Positions 41,460 through 54,850 are shown, numbered from the stretch's first letter. The stretch: 64,000 nucleotides of DNA from Sipunculus nudus (GCA_026874595.1 CM049318.1:33499956-33563955); one strand, 5' to 3'. The notes: a model not told the origin generated them from the letters alone. Translations and numbers: made by a program.

Positions 41460-41575
41460 ATCCTGGGCCGATCCGGGAGTCGGTGGCGCACAAGTCCGGC
41501 GAACCAATCGCTTCGCTAGAAAAGCAAGCTTTACTAGCGAGACAGTTCGATCCGCTTTTATGTCACCCCGGAACA
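41460..41575 (-). mobile_element. tRNA-derived SINE-like fragment, copy 2
   Basis: Shares GGTGGCGCACAAGTCCGGCG and the following CGCTTCGCTAGAAAAGCAAG with copy 1, but the B-box part is deleted (CCGGGAGTCGGTGG). Same orientation as copy 1. Confidence 0.55.
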
Positions 41576-41899
41576 ACATACAGATTTTTTTTCTGCAGTC
41601 TTGCTCTCTGTATAAGGTACAGGGACCAAATTCTGGCCTGTAGATGGTACACTGGAACCAATGAGCTGGGGGCTCAGGGAAAGATCTCACACAGACCATA
41701 GACCATCGCTGTAACAGGGTGTTTACTGATATTGCCCATGCATGGAAAACATAATAAGGAGAAGAACATCCGTGAGACTCTTGTGCAGCGGCTCTGGACA
41801 TATTTGATATGCTAAATTGCAGTTGCAAACACGCGCGCAGACATGTCCTCATAGGTTTTACTCCTGTTGCCTACCACCAATGCCTTATGGGAAGTACCC

Positions 41900-44800
41900 A
41901 TTAGTTAATTCTTCAATGAGACCACTGATTATATACGGGCTGTAATATGAGTTGAGACAAATATTCATAGTTTATTTTTTATCAATATGTCCTCACGTGA
42001 CATACTTACTCTCAGGTACGTCACAACAGTGAAAAATGCTATTTTTAGAAGGAAACGCGCCAACAAGTAATATCAAATGCAATTTTCGGAGTACTATACC
42101 TTATCAGGTGGTGGGCCGGAATAGGTTTGTATTACATGCAGCAAGAGGGAATGCGCACACGCACGTAAATGGTGTTTTTTTTATATCTGAGACTACAAAA
42201 TGTCTTGTCCCTTCACTTCTTCCTTTTATTATATGCCTTAATTTATAAACAGTATATCATCTGATTTAAAATTTATATTTGTTACCTTTTGACATGAAAA
42301 AGGCAAAGTTACCACTGACTGATAGTTGAAACAAAGATTGTCCAACTGTTAATTTTCTAGCTATAAGATCAGTTACTTGTATAATAGACATGATGCATCA
42401 GTAATGTAAAAGCTAAATTTAAAACAGTTTTCCTTTGCAGTGACTTGTGTACATTATTTTTTTTTACAAAGATACTTAATCACTTTGTTGTATATATCCT
42501 TTTCATCCCTGTACTTGTGGTCGGATTAACATATTACATGTTATGACTGATTATGGGGCACCGTCGGGATCAACTGTGTAATGAACACTGTATGACCAAG
42601 GGCTGACTTGATAGACCAATATACATTTCCACATAAATCCTAAGCTGGGCTCTTTACGAAAGGGTCATTGATCATTGATTGAATGTTCAAAGCTCTGGTT
42701 GGAGAAATGCTAAATGCAGTGAAGACTGCTATAAAAATCCCTGCTATCCTCATGCCTATCTGTTTATATCTATATACATTCTGGACCTAGAGCCGGGTTT
42801 TGAGTGTTCTACTATTTGCCTGTCTACCTATCAATCATCTGCTTTCATGATCCCTTGATATTTGCAACTATATTTTTATGCAGCATCGATCTTTATTTGT
42901 ATATAACAGTATTGAATTATTTAAAATAGATTCTTAATAACGTTATATTATTAGAACATAACATGAAGATGAAAAAAATTAATTGTTATGTTTGTCCTTT
43001 GTAAGAAACTAAAAACGTTAATAGTTTAACGTTTGGCTCGTCGGCTGTAAGAAGCAATGTTCATTCAATGGCGATAAAGAGAACACGCAGTTACAAGAAC
43101 GATCAAGGAGTGTGGATATGGCATGTCTTCTGATTTATTATAAGCATTTTACTGGAACAATCACGGTGCCTTTAATCTTATGTCTTTTTTTTTAAATTAG
43201 ACACATGTTCTGTATTGTAAATACTATATATTCCGTAAAATGCTTACAGACATTGCCCAATCTGAAATGCATGGGATAGGTTTGTTAGAATGACAAGTTT
43301 TAATCACCATCGATGACGAGAATCATGTAAAAAGAATAATCATGCATTTGTACGCCTACTGGCTAGTTTATAACTTGTATATGCACTGAACGTGAATTAA
43401 CTAGGGGGTGTCGCGATGCCCTAATTATAACTTTGTGCCTTTGGTGATATATGGCGGGGAATCAAATTAGAGCCTGTCGGCTCCAACGCCTTCTCGTCTC
43501 CAGTGCTTCCTGCCCCCTGTGTTAGAGAGATTGCTTCAAACTGATTGGGTGCTAATGATCATTTATCAACTGGAATCCCACCGATATAGAGTCTGTATCT
43601 TCTGCTCAAATTAATTTGAATAAAATCTTTAATTACCTTATCCCGCCTGTGAAAGCAAGAGTTGATATATCAAAGATAAAAAACAGGCCAGCCATAAAAT
43701 CTAAATAAAGCAATGCCGTTATGCTTCATTTCCAACAACAACAAGTGAGTCTTTGCTCATCGAGCACCTCTCGCCTCACAGAAGTAAACTTCTAGCCAGG
43801 GGCTCCTTAAGCATTGATGTTGATGGTGGTGATAATGATGATGATGAGGTTCGCTCCGTTCGCAGGGCCGACAGACGAAGATGCCAGGAGGATGACTCTG
43901 TCTTGTTTTACATTCTTACTCAGGTGTTAGTTCATTTTCTTAATGGATCAAACAAATAGGCCTACAGTGAACATCTTTTAACTATTACACCTAACAAATT
44001 ATAATCAAACAAGAGTGATTTACAGTCTCAAATGAATAAATTGAAGGGAAAATGGAAAGTACTTAATATGTTAATTGATACATAAACTGTATGACAAAGT
44101 ACGTTCTATTTCCGTTCAGATGTTTTACTACTTTTAGTCTCTGTTACCCATTAGTTTCTATCAATTTGATATTTGTATGGCTGATGCGGTATTAACCGTT
44201 GGGATACTCTCTATCAGCTATATCAGGTAAAGCCAGCTGCATGAAGGTATTGACATATGAATAAAAATATAGATATTAGAAGTACCGTAGTTTTATTAAA
44301 TAAGGGATCGTTCGATTATTTGAAAAGAGAATGTGACTGAATAGTGTGTGCGCGTGTCAGTGCAATTTTGTATGATGCAGTTGCCCTGGAACATAAACCA
44401 TACTTCCATTGATCACTTCACTGTCAGACTTAAAATCATGTTCAATCCCATTCATTAGGATATCAGATAGCAGTTTCCTTGAGATATAAGAAGGTAGGAT
44501 CTAGGATAGAAAATATGTCTCAGGACTATGCAAAATACGAAAGTACCTATACGTGTTTTAATAGGATTTTAGACCTGGAGAATGAAAGTGATGTCATCTG
44601 TTTATATAGGGTATCAACAAATTTGCAGATATAACTTTGGCACCTCCGTCCACAACTGGCCTAGAATGATGAATGTTTAATATAACTGTAATTAAACAGA
44701 CAGCAGAAGCTGACGGTAGAAATGAAAAAATGCAAACGTAATATTGTATTTCCTTTATGTTTCATGTATTTCATGTTTGTTTAGTGGGAACATTCACTTA

Positions 44801-46860
44801 CATTAGCATCCATTTTATGATAAGCTTATGTGTTACTGTATTGCATATATGTCATGTTCTTAATACACATAGTTAGTTTTCAACACTTCCTCTTGTTGGT
44901 AATAGTTAAACGTATTTACCGCCATATCATGCCATACAATATTTTGTGCTAAATGTTTTACTGGTGTCACTGAATTCATGGATATTTTTATCGTACATTA
45001 CAGTTCGTGTATTACCTATTTAATAAAATTACATCATATACTGGTGTCCCCAAGTTTTAATTCTTACACGCACTTTATTCGTTCAAATATGTAAATTTAT
45101 TATGAGATTGTCAAATCCAATATGCATAACTATAGTTATACAGATATATAAAAAAACTACGTGCAGCATACGAGTTTGATATATTATACATGAGCCTTCG
45201 AGACATGTAGGTAAAATGATGCAGTAGTGTGTCGTTAACACATATCTAAGCCGCTTACGCAGATGTATATGTGATAAGCCCAAATGGTATTTATTGTATT
45301 ATTATCAGAAAAAGACTGTTGATTGATATTATTTCCCAGAACTCTTACATAACGGATCAGGTTGCATGATATATGCACTGGCAGGCAAATATATCCTCAC
45401 ATCGCTTACCCTAGTTATTGACTATTAACGTTCACTTTAATTTCCCATTAGAATTAAAGGAATACTGCATTAACAGTAGCTCAAACTGCAAAAACAATAG
45501 ACCTATGTTGGAAAGACAATGAAGACCGGATGCCTGGCCTCGTAAAACTGTCACGCAGTAGCTCTGCATAACTGCATGTCCAGCCCCTGTTGAGAGGGTC
45601 TTCAGGATGGCTGGAAAAAAAGTTCGTCCTAATCGGGCTAATATGACAGATAACCAGTTTGAGATGCTCATGAACACCAAAAGTGATGGGCATTTGACAG
45701 TGGCGTAGACAAGATAACTTTTCATCGGGGTATCATTGGCGCGATAGCGGCAATATTCGCGCTTGCTCGAATAGGGGGTGTCTGAGGGGGATGTGCCCCC
45801 CTCTGAAGCTGAAATTTTTTTCCAAAGCGAATTGGTGCATTTTGATGAATACTTTTAGTGAACTTTTGATTAAAATGAATATACCATTGAATATGGCATA
45901 TTTGTAGGATAATGAATGATAACCACATATGATTACAAACACATGGAAACTTGGGCTTTAATAATTATATGACTGGTTGTGAGATGTTTTTGACTTTTGT
46001 TCACTGAACTAACTTTCACAAACGCTTAACAATAACGATGGCCGTTTCCTTTGCCGTGTAGTCAGGACGTTAAACGGGCGCAATTCACAATATTAAAACT
46101 CGAAGATTTTGACTTCAGATCCAGACACTTCCTACTAGATTTCATTAAGACCAACATGACAAGGACCTGATAATTGTCATTATTAGTTCATTTTATAAAT
46201 GAGTTCAAATTTCGTAACTAAAGCCATACTGATCGCCGTGAAACTTAATTTATTCAGAGGAATAACTTCAGCAGTTTCACAACACTGATTATGCCATCAT
46301 TATGTTTTCCGCACTGTTTTATCAAACAAATATTTTAAACTGAAAAGGATATACATGAGAAAAGTTCATTCAAACATGTGTTGTCGGGAGGAATGATAGT
46401 CCCGCAAATTTTTAATTTGCGACATATTTACATTATAAGCCCATTGACAAAGAAAATTCATACTTAAACTAATATTTCTCAGCAATCCTGAAAGTTCGTG
46501 TGCTTACTGATCAGTCATAATGTTGGTTACCAAATACAATTGGCACCTAAAGTTGCCTTTATGTTAAGGCAAACAGTTACTTCCGATTGGATAAAAAAAA
46601 ACTGACGTGTGTCACGGATAAATAAAATCTGATTTATACAGAAATAAATCTGTATACTTTTATCTAAAAATTCATACTCAACATTTCTCAGCCATGCTTG
46701 CAAAGAATAAGATTGATCCTGGTTGATCCTGGGTAACCTCGCATCTGCTACAACTTTATGTATGCACATTTTATTGTTGTATTCAATGCTTTGAGATACT
46801 GAAGGTTACGACAAAGCACATCAATTATACAGTTTAAAGTAATCAGAAACAATCAAATAA
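41900..46860. other. long intergenic stretch, no gene recognised
   Basis: About 5 kb of AT-rich sequence. Only short open frames occur and none resembles a known protein. A repeat-like block with inverted GGGGG/CCCCC text and CGCGATAGCGGCAATATTCGCG lies at about 45735-45850. A region of more balanced base composition lies at 43450-43600. Confidence 0.5.
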
Positions 46861-46867
46861 TCAAAAC

Positions 46868-47222
46868 GGCCTCTGTTGCTCAGGGATAGAGTGCAGGACT
46901 CAAAGCCGGGGGATCGTGAGTTCGAACCTCAGCCGAGGCGGTGAGATTTTTCACAGTCGACTCCCAACCAGGGTGAGCGCTCTGTAGTCTTAATGGGGAG
47001 ACTGTGCCCGACGGTCATGTTTCACTCAAAAACGAGTGCGCCTTTCGGGGGTTCCTCGGTGTTATGACTTAGCAATGGGTATGGCACACACCCAGGACCA
47101 GCACGAGTGGTACATCGACTCTGGTTAACACCAGGAAAACCGGGTATAAGCTCCTGTCACGTAGTCCGAAACCGAAACGGAACTCTGCAGATGTACATAG
47201 TAATAAAAAAGCATTAAAAAAA
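46868..47222 (+). mobile_element. tRNA-derived SINE
   Basis: The tRNA-like head (46868-46939) has A box TTGCTCAGGGATAGAGT and B box GAGTTCGAACCTC, with GCCTC at the start pairing to GAGGC at the end. A tRNA-unrelated body follows and ends in an A-rich tail (ATTAAAAAAA). It is not a functional tRNA gene because the arms pair poorly and the body continues. Confidence 0.7.
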
Positions 47223-47758
47223 TGGAGGCGTTTACCTCCATCCCCCTTAAAAAAACAAAATAATCAGAAATATGAATATTTTCCAGTCCATGCCTCATAA
47301 ACAGTGGTTAAAAGAATGTTTTCCCTTATATTTGCAAATATATTTGCAGACATACTTCAAAAAGCTCGCCAAATAGGCTAATAGATTTAAAGAATAACAG
47401 ATGCATGAAGGCAGGAGTTACTGTATGTCGCCAATAATGCTAGAATGTGATTTAATTCAACATATACTTAAATACAAGAGAAGTTATGCCTTCTTTAAGA
47501 GTGTGTTTTATTTCATTTTTTATACATAGGATTATTATGGTTATCCGTTGAATTTCGCTTACAAAAGTTGGGTGACCAATTATCGATACTTTATCGATAA
47601 TTAAACATAGAGAAATTCATTATTTTAAATGGTAAATATGAAACCACTTGTCGCATGCAGACAAAGCGTAATAAATGTTAAAACATATATGTTATTTTCA
47701 CATAATAATTTTCCTCATTAAAAGTCAGTCAACATGCAGATATATACCTATCAAACTT
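47058..47758. repeat. 701-bp tandem duplication, unit 1
   Basis: Starts inside the SINE at GGTGTTATGACTTAGC. The next unit begins exactly 701 bp later. The two units look identical apart from C/T in AAACCGAAACGGAAC versus AAACCGAAATGGAAC. Confidence 0.9.
47578..47602. repeat. perfect palindrome with two TATCGATA octamers
   Basis: Arms AATTATCGATA and TATCGATAATT around CTT. The same 25 bp recur at 48279-48303 and 55215-55239. TATCGATA is the DRE sequence bound by DREF in Drosophila; activity here is unknown. Confidence 0.8.
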
Positions 47759-48459
47759 GGTGTTATGACTTAGCAATGGGTATGGCACACACCCAGGACC
47801 AGCACGAGTGGTACATCGACTCTGGTTAACACCAGGAAAACCGGGTATAAGCTCCTGTCACGTAGTCCGAAACCGAAATGGAACTCTGCAGATGTACATA
47901 GTAATAAAAAAGCATTAAAAAAATGGAGGCGTTTACCTCCATCCCCCTTAAAAAAACAAAATAATCAGAAATATGAATATTTTCCAGTCCATGCCTCATA
48001 AACAGTGGTTAAAAGAATGTTTTCCCTTATATTTGCAAATATATTTGCAGACATACTTCAAAAAGCTCGCCAAATAGGCTAATAGATTTAAAGAATAACA
48101 GATGCATGAAGGCAGGAGTTACTGTATGTCGCCAATAATGCTAGAATGTGATTTAATTCAACATATACTTAAATACAAGAGAAGTTATGCCTTCTTTAAG
48201 AGTGTGTTTTATTTCATTTTTTATACATAGGATTATTATGGTTATCCGTTGAATTTCGCTTACAAAAGTTGGGTGACCAATTATCGATACTTTATCGATA
48301 ATTAAACATAGAGAAATTCATTATTTTAAATGGTAAATATGAAACCACTTGTCGCATGCAGACAAAGCGTAATAAATGTTAAAACATATATGTTATTTTC
48401 ACATAATAATTTTCCTCATTAAAAGTCAGTCAACATGCAGATATATACCTATCAAACTT
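47759..48459. repeat. 701-bp tandem duplication, unit 2
   Basis: Head-to-tail copy of 47058-47758 ending at ATCAAACTT. Its right part continues into the ~5.4-kb FMO duplication, whose second copy has only one version of this segment (54860-55398), more diverged. Confidence 0.9.
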
Positions 48460-49677
48460 AAAGTGCTTCCATTTGACACAAAATATAACTGTAGTCAGTG
48501 TACACAACCCTTCATTGTGAAAATGTGACTTGTTGTAGGTACAAGATCTGAGGACAGAAGTGCATAGCTTAGCCTTTTGGTACCAGGTATTCCTATTCTA
48601 TCCAAATAATTCTGTCACCAAAATTATCTATTTTTCATTTTTGGTAAAACCTTAGACATTGCAAATTATTTCTAGTATTAAGATTTTTCACATGACTTCC
48701 ACATATTATCTAAGAAATCTCATTAGAAAACCCATTTGAATTATGTGCAATTGATGTAAATTTTTCAGTTTGTTAAATCATTCTTCCAGTTCCAGCATAT
48801 GAATATTAACAAAAGGAGGATGTCTGTAAAGTTGTATATATATCGTAGGAAGAAATTGTTACACTTATGCAATGCTCTAATTTGAGGTTGGACATTCCTG
48901 TTAGTGTAATTAGTAACTACCTAGGGATTGCTGGTTGCGGGGGCGGCAGCACATAAGCCTTAACCCTGTCTTCATTTCTGTTAAAAGCCCTGGCCCAACA
49001 GAAGAGGGCTTACAGAACACTGTGCCCCCTTTTCAAAGCCTGCAGAGGGCAGAGTCAAACTTACTGCCCTGTGATTGACAGATAAGCCGGTTGTTAATTG
49101 ACTGGCAGGTGAACATGCATATACTATAGTGACAGTAGAAAGGAAGGAAGCTACAATATACCCCGCTAGCTTTAGTGACGATAATACACAGTTGCCCTTG
49201 CAGTAAAGAATATAAAAATATACAACAGACAAGGGGTGATCTCCGTCCGAATTCATTTAGTCACAGGCGCTTGAATCCCTATTTGCAATAAAATCTTCAT
49301 ATCCCTAGTGTTCTTAAAAATACTACGACAGAATCAATTCAAAAGAACCAATAATGAAACGGTCATACCAAACTATCACTTATTCAGTAAATAAGTATAT
49401 CTAACCGATGGTCTGGTTTATTTTTATGACAACGTACTAGTAGGTCATGAGGCTTTGTAAAAAGGACGAAAATATTTGCAACCTCATAGTGCGGCTCTAC
49501 AAACAAGATGTATAGGTACTCTGACGCTGGTCAGAGACTCGGGAGGTTGTCGAAATGGCGCAATACAACAGTGTGCACGCCGTCTTATTTTTGTCCGCAA
49601 CTAAAAAGGTTAATTTGTATAAACCTATATTTCGGTCATATATAAGTTTTGTTATACAGCAGTCATTATTATGATTT

Positions 49678-51885
49678 CTACTGTGCGGCAGATTTGACGA
49701 ATTCCTGCGCTCCTTCTAGCATCGTGTGTACGTTGTAGTCATGTTTCCTCATAACAAGCCAGGTTCCGGCTACTAAGGCTGCCACTAGTGCCATCTTGAG
49801 GTGACGGGAAGAACCATTCCTGTCGTCTGCTTTGTGATCTTTCACCTTTCTGGTTTGGAAAGGACACCGTATCCTGTCCATTGTTCCAAGAATAACTGCC
49901 TCGGCCTTCGACCATTTTCCGGGACCTTCTAATCTGTACTGGACCGGTGTACACGGTCCGAAAAAGATGGCGCGCCATAATCGTTGATTCAGAAAGAAGT
50001 ATCTCCCTGTAAATATAAACACCTAGGCCTGTAGTGGAAAAAAGTAGTCCATTAAGGATCAGTTAGTGATCCTGTGAATTATTTGTTCGAGAAGCTTCCA
50101 TGTAAATCATAATATCAATTTAATGCTACCTTCAGTTGGCACGCGATACGTAGTATACTGACTGCGCAACGTGGTATGCAGAAGTAGGCCTAATTCTTAC
50201 AAAATCGCGTGGGAATTTAGAGGGCGGTAATATTATGCAGTTATTTACGGTCTGATTACTCTTCATTAATAGGTAACATTCATGGGAAAACTGAGTAAAG
50301 AAAATCTCCATTGAGTATTGCTTTTCAGGGCTTCACACATTCCGTACATACCGGGCAATTGCGCTTATCCCTTTTGCATATTGATGCCCCTCCCCCCCCC
50401 CCCCCCCCCCCCGCCTAAAAAAAAGAAAAAAAAAAAAAAAAACAGCTTTCAGATAGTGCCTCAACGCAGCCATCCCCAAACCGCTATCGGTCGCCACAGT
50501 CTGCATGTCGAATACAGTAAAGCCGGCGCTAAAACCTTGCGCCAGTGATGTAAAAACCCGCGAGATCTCACCGCAATCGAAGTTTCATTCACTTCGCTTC
50601 GGTCTTTTAAAATCTGTTCGGCTAAATAAAAACAAAAGCCTGATTTAAAAGGCCGAAGAGTAGTAAATGCCAAAGGTTAATACATCGTAACCAAGTCCCG
50701 TGGGCGCTTTACCGCAAGTAGCCGCCGACGGCGACGCAACAGGTATCAGGTTTCTGTTGCGTCGCCGGCCCACCAAATGGCTAAGTGGGGTTATAACACG
50801 ATACGATATGTTACTCTTAGGAAGGAAATTAAACAAAATATATTTCCTATTTTTTTCACATACCAATGTTCAATTTATGTTTGAATATGTCACTAAAAAA
50901 GCAAAAAGAGACCATTTTTATAGGCTATACAGCAGGCGGTATAGGATCGAAATATCTGTCTGAGATTTTCTTCGGCAAAACATAACACATATCGAGTGCC
51001 TGTTAAACGCGGCTGAAAACGGGGTCGATGATGTTTCTCATCTAAAGAGTATGCCTGGAGAGACCTTCCGGTAAAGTAGGCCCCTTGATAGTCGTGCACT
51101 TTTGCATGTTTGTCGTTGAAAGTTTTAAAATCGAGACTGGGAGAACATATTTAGTGTTTTCACATTTGTTTAAGTTTTATAAACACATTTGTTTTTAGAT
51201 TTAAGACAATTTTTTAAGTTAGGCATATGATGCAAAGGAATAAATAGAAAATCATCACACTATATTTACCTAATAAATTAAACTACATGTAAAATTCTTC
51301 CCTGCGGTAACTTATTAAAATTACATTCAACGTACTTTTATTCCATAGGAAAGCATCTTTAACATTTGGCATAACATTTTACAGAATCCGTTACATGAAA
51401 GCTTTGTGATGTGCATGCAGTAGGTATGCAATGCATATCTCGACAACTTACAGAGGTTGGGTTTACATCCGATCATATCTGCCAGTTCATCCATGTACGG
51501 CACATAGTCCACCTGTATTGTGTGACGTGTTGACTTGACGTAACGTGCTGCCATGGCAACCTGTCTCTGCCTCATGTCTTCTCGCATAATTTCACGGCTG
51601 GGTAGCTTCACCAACCCCTGAAACAGAATGGACAAGAAATGAAGTCTAAGCCTACATCATTCTACATGCCTACCACCGCAAGGATTCAACCAGAGCAGCT
51701 TTCCTGTGCAGTTCACAGAAAATGTATCACGGCACATCAAAACTTATAAATCCTATATATAAAACTAAACTTATTATGTTGATCTATAATTAACCTAAAT
51801 TATAGCAGCGTTCCCCTGGCAAGCCTTTAAATTTTAACAAATTAGTTCTTACTTTTTGAGCTCATTTACTAATAGACAATCTAAT

Positions 51886-51936
<51 letters not shown>

Positions 51937-52290
51937 ACTGCATGGTTATTTAGAGTCTCAAACCTTTTTAGTAGGGAGGTTACCAAAAAAATGTTTTCCA
52001 CATGACCTTGAATGACTTGAAAGGTAACTGAGCATGCCCATTAACACATTCAATATGTGATATGTGTACAAATAACAAAAAAAAAAAAGAAGATTTTGAA
52101 TGTTTAGAAAATTACAGGATAAGCATGATATTAAGCCTGAAACCTTGTTAACATTTATTTGATTTTATGAATGGATGGACCTTAGTCTGTAAATAAATGA
52201 GTACCGTCACTCGAAACAACCACATTTTAGATAAGGTTTAACTGTGCAGCCAAAATGTTTGACCGTGCAGAGAAAGAGAGAGAGAGAGAC

Positions 52291-52323
<33 letters not shown>

Positions 52324-52931
52324 TAGACAGACAGACAAACAGACACAAGCAGACACACTAAGGTTGTCATAATTGTCACCTTGAACACACGAGTTGCTGC
52401 ACGACTTTGTAATTCCACTATCGGCATCACTGATCCAGTCGGTTGAATGCAGCCGATAACAGCCAAGGTATTCTTCTCCAGATCAGGAGGAAACATGTAT
52501 TTATAAAGTTCAACTTGATTGTCCTTCACGTTTATGACAGATTTATTAATAAATGGGAACCCAAACATGTAGCCAGTACATGTGATTATAGCGTCGATGT
52601 TGTCTTCGGACGTTCCGTCTACAAACTCTACCCCGTCCTTTGTAAATCTTTTGACGTCGGGTTTGACGATGACAGCTCCACGCAGTATCAGACCCGGGAC
52701 ATAGTCGCTGATAGTCGGATGGGCCTGGAGGGGACTATGTTCCGGTTGTAGACCATATAGGGCGTGGTCAAAGCGTTTGTTGGCATCTTCAACCGCTGCC
52801 TTCAAGGTTGTTGACGGAAGGTAATAAGCAAAGCAGTGGCCTATCCTTGTATTAAAACTTAAATCACCGGGAATACCATGTAGTCCCAAACGAGGGAAAA
52901 TCCAAGTTCCTTTTCTAGTGCTGAGGTACAC
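49678..52931 (-). CDS. flavin-containing monooxygenase, 3' half only (exons 3A-5A)
   Basis: Three exons: 52380..52931 (552 nt), 51452..51617 (166 nt) and 49678..50006 (329 nt, stop TAG). They have exactly the lengths, phases and splice sites of exons 3-5 of the complete FMO gene at 56749-62978, and encode 348 residues. They include the ITCTGYMFGFPF motif, the rest of the C-terminal half, and the C-terminal membrane anchor. Amino-acid differences seen from the complete gene are few (RKG/RRG, GYM/GYV, RCPF/RYPF, DDRN/DDTN, AALVAG/AALAAG). No exons 1-2 (FAD site, NADPH site) are found upstream of this copy before the complete gene begins, so it cannot make an FMO alone. It could be a fresh partial duplicate, an alternative set of 3' exons spliced to exon 2 of the upstream gene, or an assembly duplication. 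Confidence 0.85.
51887..51933. repeat. (TA)n microsatellite in copy A
   Basis: TA tract in the intron between FMO exons 3A and 4A; the same tract is present in copy B at 58928-58974. Confidence 0.95.
52265..52345. repeat. GA/GACA microsatellite in copy A
   Basis: AGAGAG then AGACAGAC repeats, about 35 bp beyond the exon 3A splice donor on the minus strand. The equivalent in copy B is 59307-59378, with a different repeat count. Confidence 0.9.
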
Positions 52932-53499
52932 CTGCAAAGATAAATTGCTTTCAATTAACGTTTCCGTACGCCCCCCCCCCCCCCCCCCCGCTGCAGTCGT
53001 CCACGATCTCCGATGGCGTAACATTTGCCTTGTATAGGCTTTCTGGGGTTGAACACCAGGGTGCACACAGAGCGAACAATTGTAATCAGACCAGCTCCTA
53101 ATTTTAAATATGGGACACCTACTCTCGTTGGTCTGATTACATCAGTTCATCCGTTCTCGTTGGTCTTACTCTTGGCCCTATGCCAGAAACAGTGTCACCA
53201 GACCAATTAGAGCGGGGCTGCATGTTTAATTCGCTCTCAATCCTTGTACGCACCCTGGTGTGCGAATCCAGAACATCTTACTACCAAACAGCGGTTACAC
53301 GAGAGAAGATCTGTCAGGACGGCAGCGTATAACCGCTGCGTGAAGAGCGTAAAGGTATATTCATGAATATAAATAACAAGTGACCCATGAGTCATGACGC
53401 TCAGCTGGTATTTGCAAATATTGTGATACTAGATTTTTGATAGACTCCAAGGATGTCAAGTTCGAAGCTTTTGGTTCCAACATTTATGATTTGTCCCGT

Positions 53500-54850
53500 G
53501 TTATCGGATGACCGCTTTTCTGAAGATCTCCATAATAGAGAGAAAACAACGTAAAAATTGGAAAATTATAGTTGGCGCCACCAGTCTGCAGGAATGGATG
53601 AAACACCCCATGGTCAATAATCATGCAAAGAATCATGGGGATCAATTAATAAGTTTTTCAGATTTTGGAGCTTTTGTGTCAAATTTGTCATTATTCTGGG
53701 AGGTGCTTTTCAGCCCCATTATGTCAGGTTTCCAAGGAGATGGTTTAAGCACCTCCGTTGACGACTTGTGCCCTGTTACAGATGACTGCTTCTTTGGGGC
53801 TCTCAAAAATAGAGAACAAATTCTCAAAATTGGGAAAAAAATAAAGGTGGCGCCGCCAGCCTGCAGGAACAGATAAGCACTCCATGATCAATATGTATGC
53901 AAATAATCATAGTGATCAATGCATTAGTTGTTTAGATACTTGAGCTTATATATCAATTTTTTTATTATACTAGGTGGTACCTACGAGCCCAATAGGTCGG
54001 GGGATGTGGGTAACAGAGACCTTATTTCAGGTTTCCTAGGGATTTTGTTAATGGACCTTCTTGGATGTCAAGTGAAAAGATTCCAGGTCCAGCGGTTACG
54101 ATTTGTGCCCTGTTAACAGATGACCACATCTTTTAAGGTCTCAAAAATAGAGAAAAAAATCGTAAAAAACTGAATAAATACAGGTGGCCCCACCAGTCTG
54201 CAGAAACTGATGAAACACCCCATGATCAATGTCCATGCACGGAATCATGGTGATCAATGGATTAATTGTTCCGATACTTGAGCTTTTGTATACATTTTTT
54301 TATTATTCTGGGGGTATTTAGGAGCCCCATAGCTTGCAGAATATTGCTAACAGAGACCTAATTCCTAGTTTCCAAGAAGATTTTTCATGGACCTCTCTGA
54401 ATGTAAAGTGAGAAGATTCCAGGTCCAGCGGTTACGATTTGTTCCCTGTTAACAGATGACGGCATCTTTTAAGGTCTCAAAAAAAGAGGAAAAATTCGTT
54501 AAAAATCGAAAAAATACAGGTGGCGCCACCAGTCTGCAGAGACTGATGTAACACTCCATGATCAATATCCATGCAAAGAAGCATGGCGATCAATGCATTA
54601 GTTGTTCAGATATTTGAGCTTTCGTATCAAATTTTTCAATATTCTGGGGGGGGGGGGGGTACTTCGGAGCCCCATAGCTTGAAGAATATGGGTAACAGAG
54701 ACCTTATTTTAGGTTTCAAAGGAGATTTTTCATTGACCTATCTGGATGTAAAGTTAGAAGATTCCAGGTCCAGTGGTTACGATTTGTGCCTTGTTAACGG
54801 ACAGACGGCCGGACGGACGACGGACAAAGAGTGATCGCTATAGCTCAGAT
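53500..54850 (+). repeat. tandem array, about 336-bp units, with GACGGA tail
   Basis: Four units anchored by CCAGTCTGCAG at about 53581, 53856 (CCAGCCTGCAG), 54193 and 54529: spacings 275, 337 and 336 bp. Each holds CCATGATCAAT, AGGAGCCCCAT, and TTCCAGGTCCAGCGGTTACG-type text. The array ends in GGACAGACGGCCGGACGG and GCTATAGCTCAGATGAC. It separates the two copies of the FMO segmental duplication. Confidence 0.75.

Larger units (their letters stand above)
47923..53355. repeat. FMO-locus segmental duplication, copy A
   Basis: Starts at TGGAGGCGTTTACCTCCA and ends at GAGCGTAAAGGT. It is collinear with 54860-60387 and highly similar, apart from small indels, homopolymer and TA-length differences and an insertion of about 100 bp present only in copy B (about 55890-55985). 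Confidence 0.85.

Noticed and set aside
41187-41701. Overlapping frames with repeated FARKASFTSETVRSAF-like text
   Set aside because: The text is a translation of the two SINE-like fragments, not a protein repeat.
46868-46939. Functional tRNA gene
   Set aside because: A and B boxes are present but the arms pair poorly, and a SINE body with an A-rich tail follows.
48981-49256. Minus-strand frame of 91 codons downstream of the FMO stop, also partly present at 56087-56332
   Set aside because: The frame is broken in the other copy, has no recognisable domain and no splice context; it is better explained as 3' flank.
52443-52751. 102-codon plus-strand frame, repeated at 59475-59783
   Set aside because: It is antisense to FMO exon 3; both copies are open only because the exon is conserved.
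53508-53876. 122-codon open frame (+)
   Set aside because: It lies wholly within the first units of a tandem array and is not kept open in the other units.
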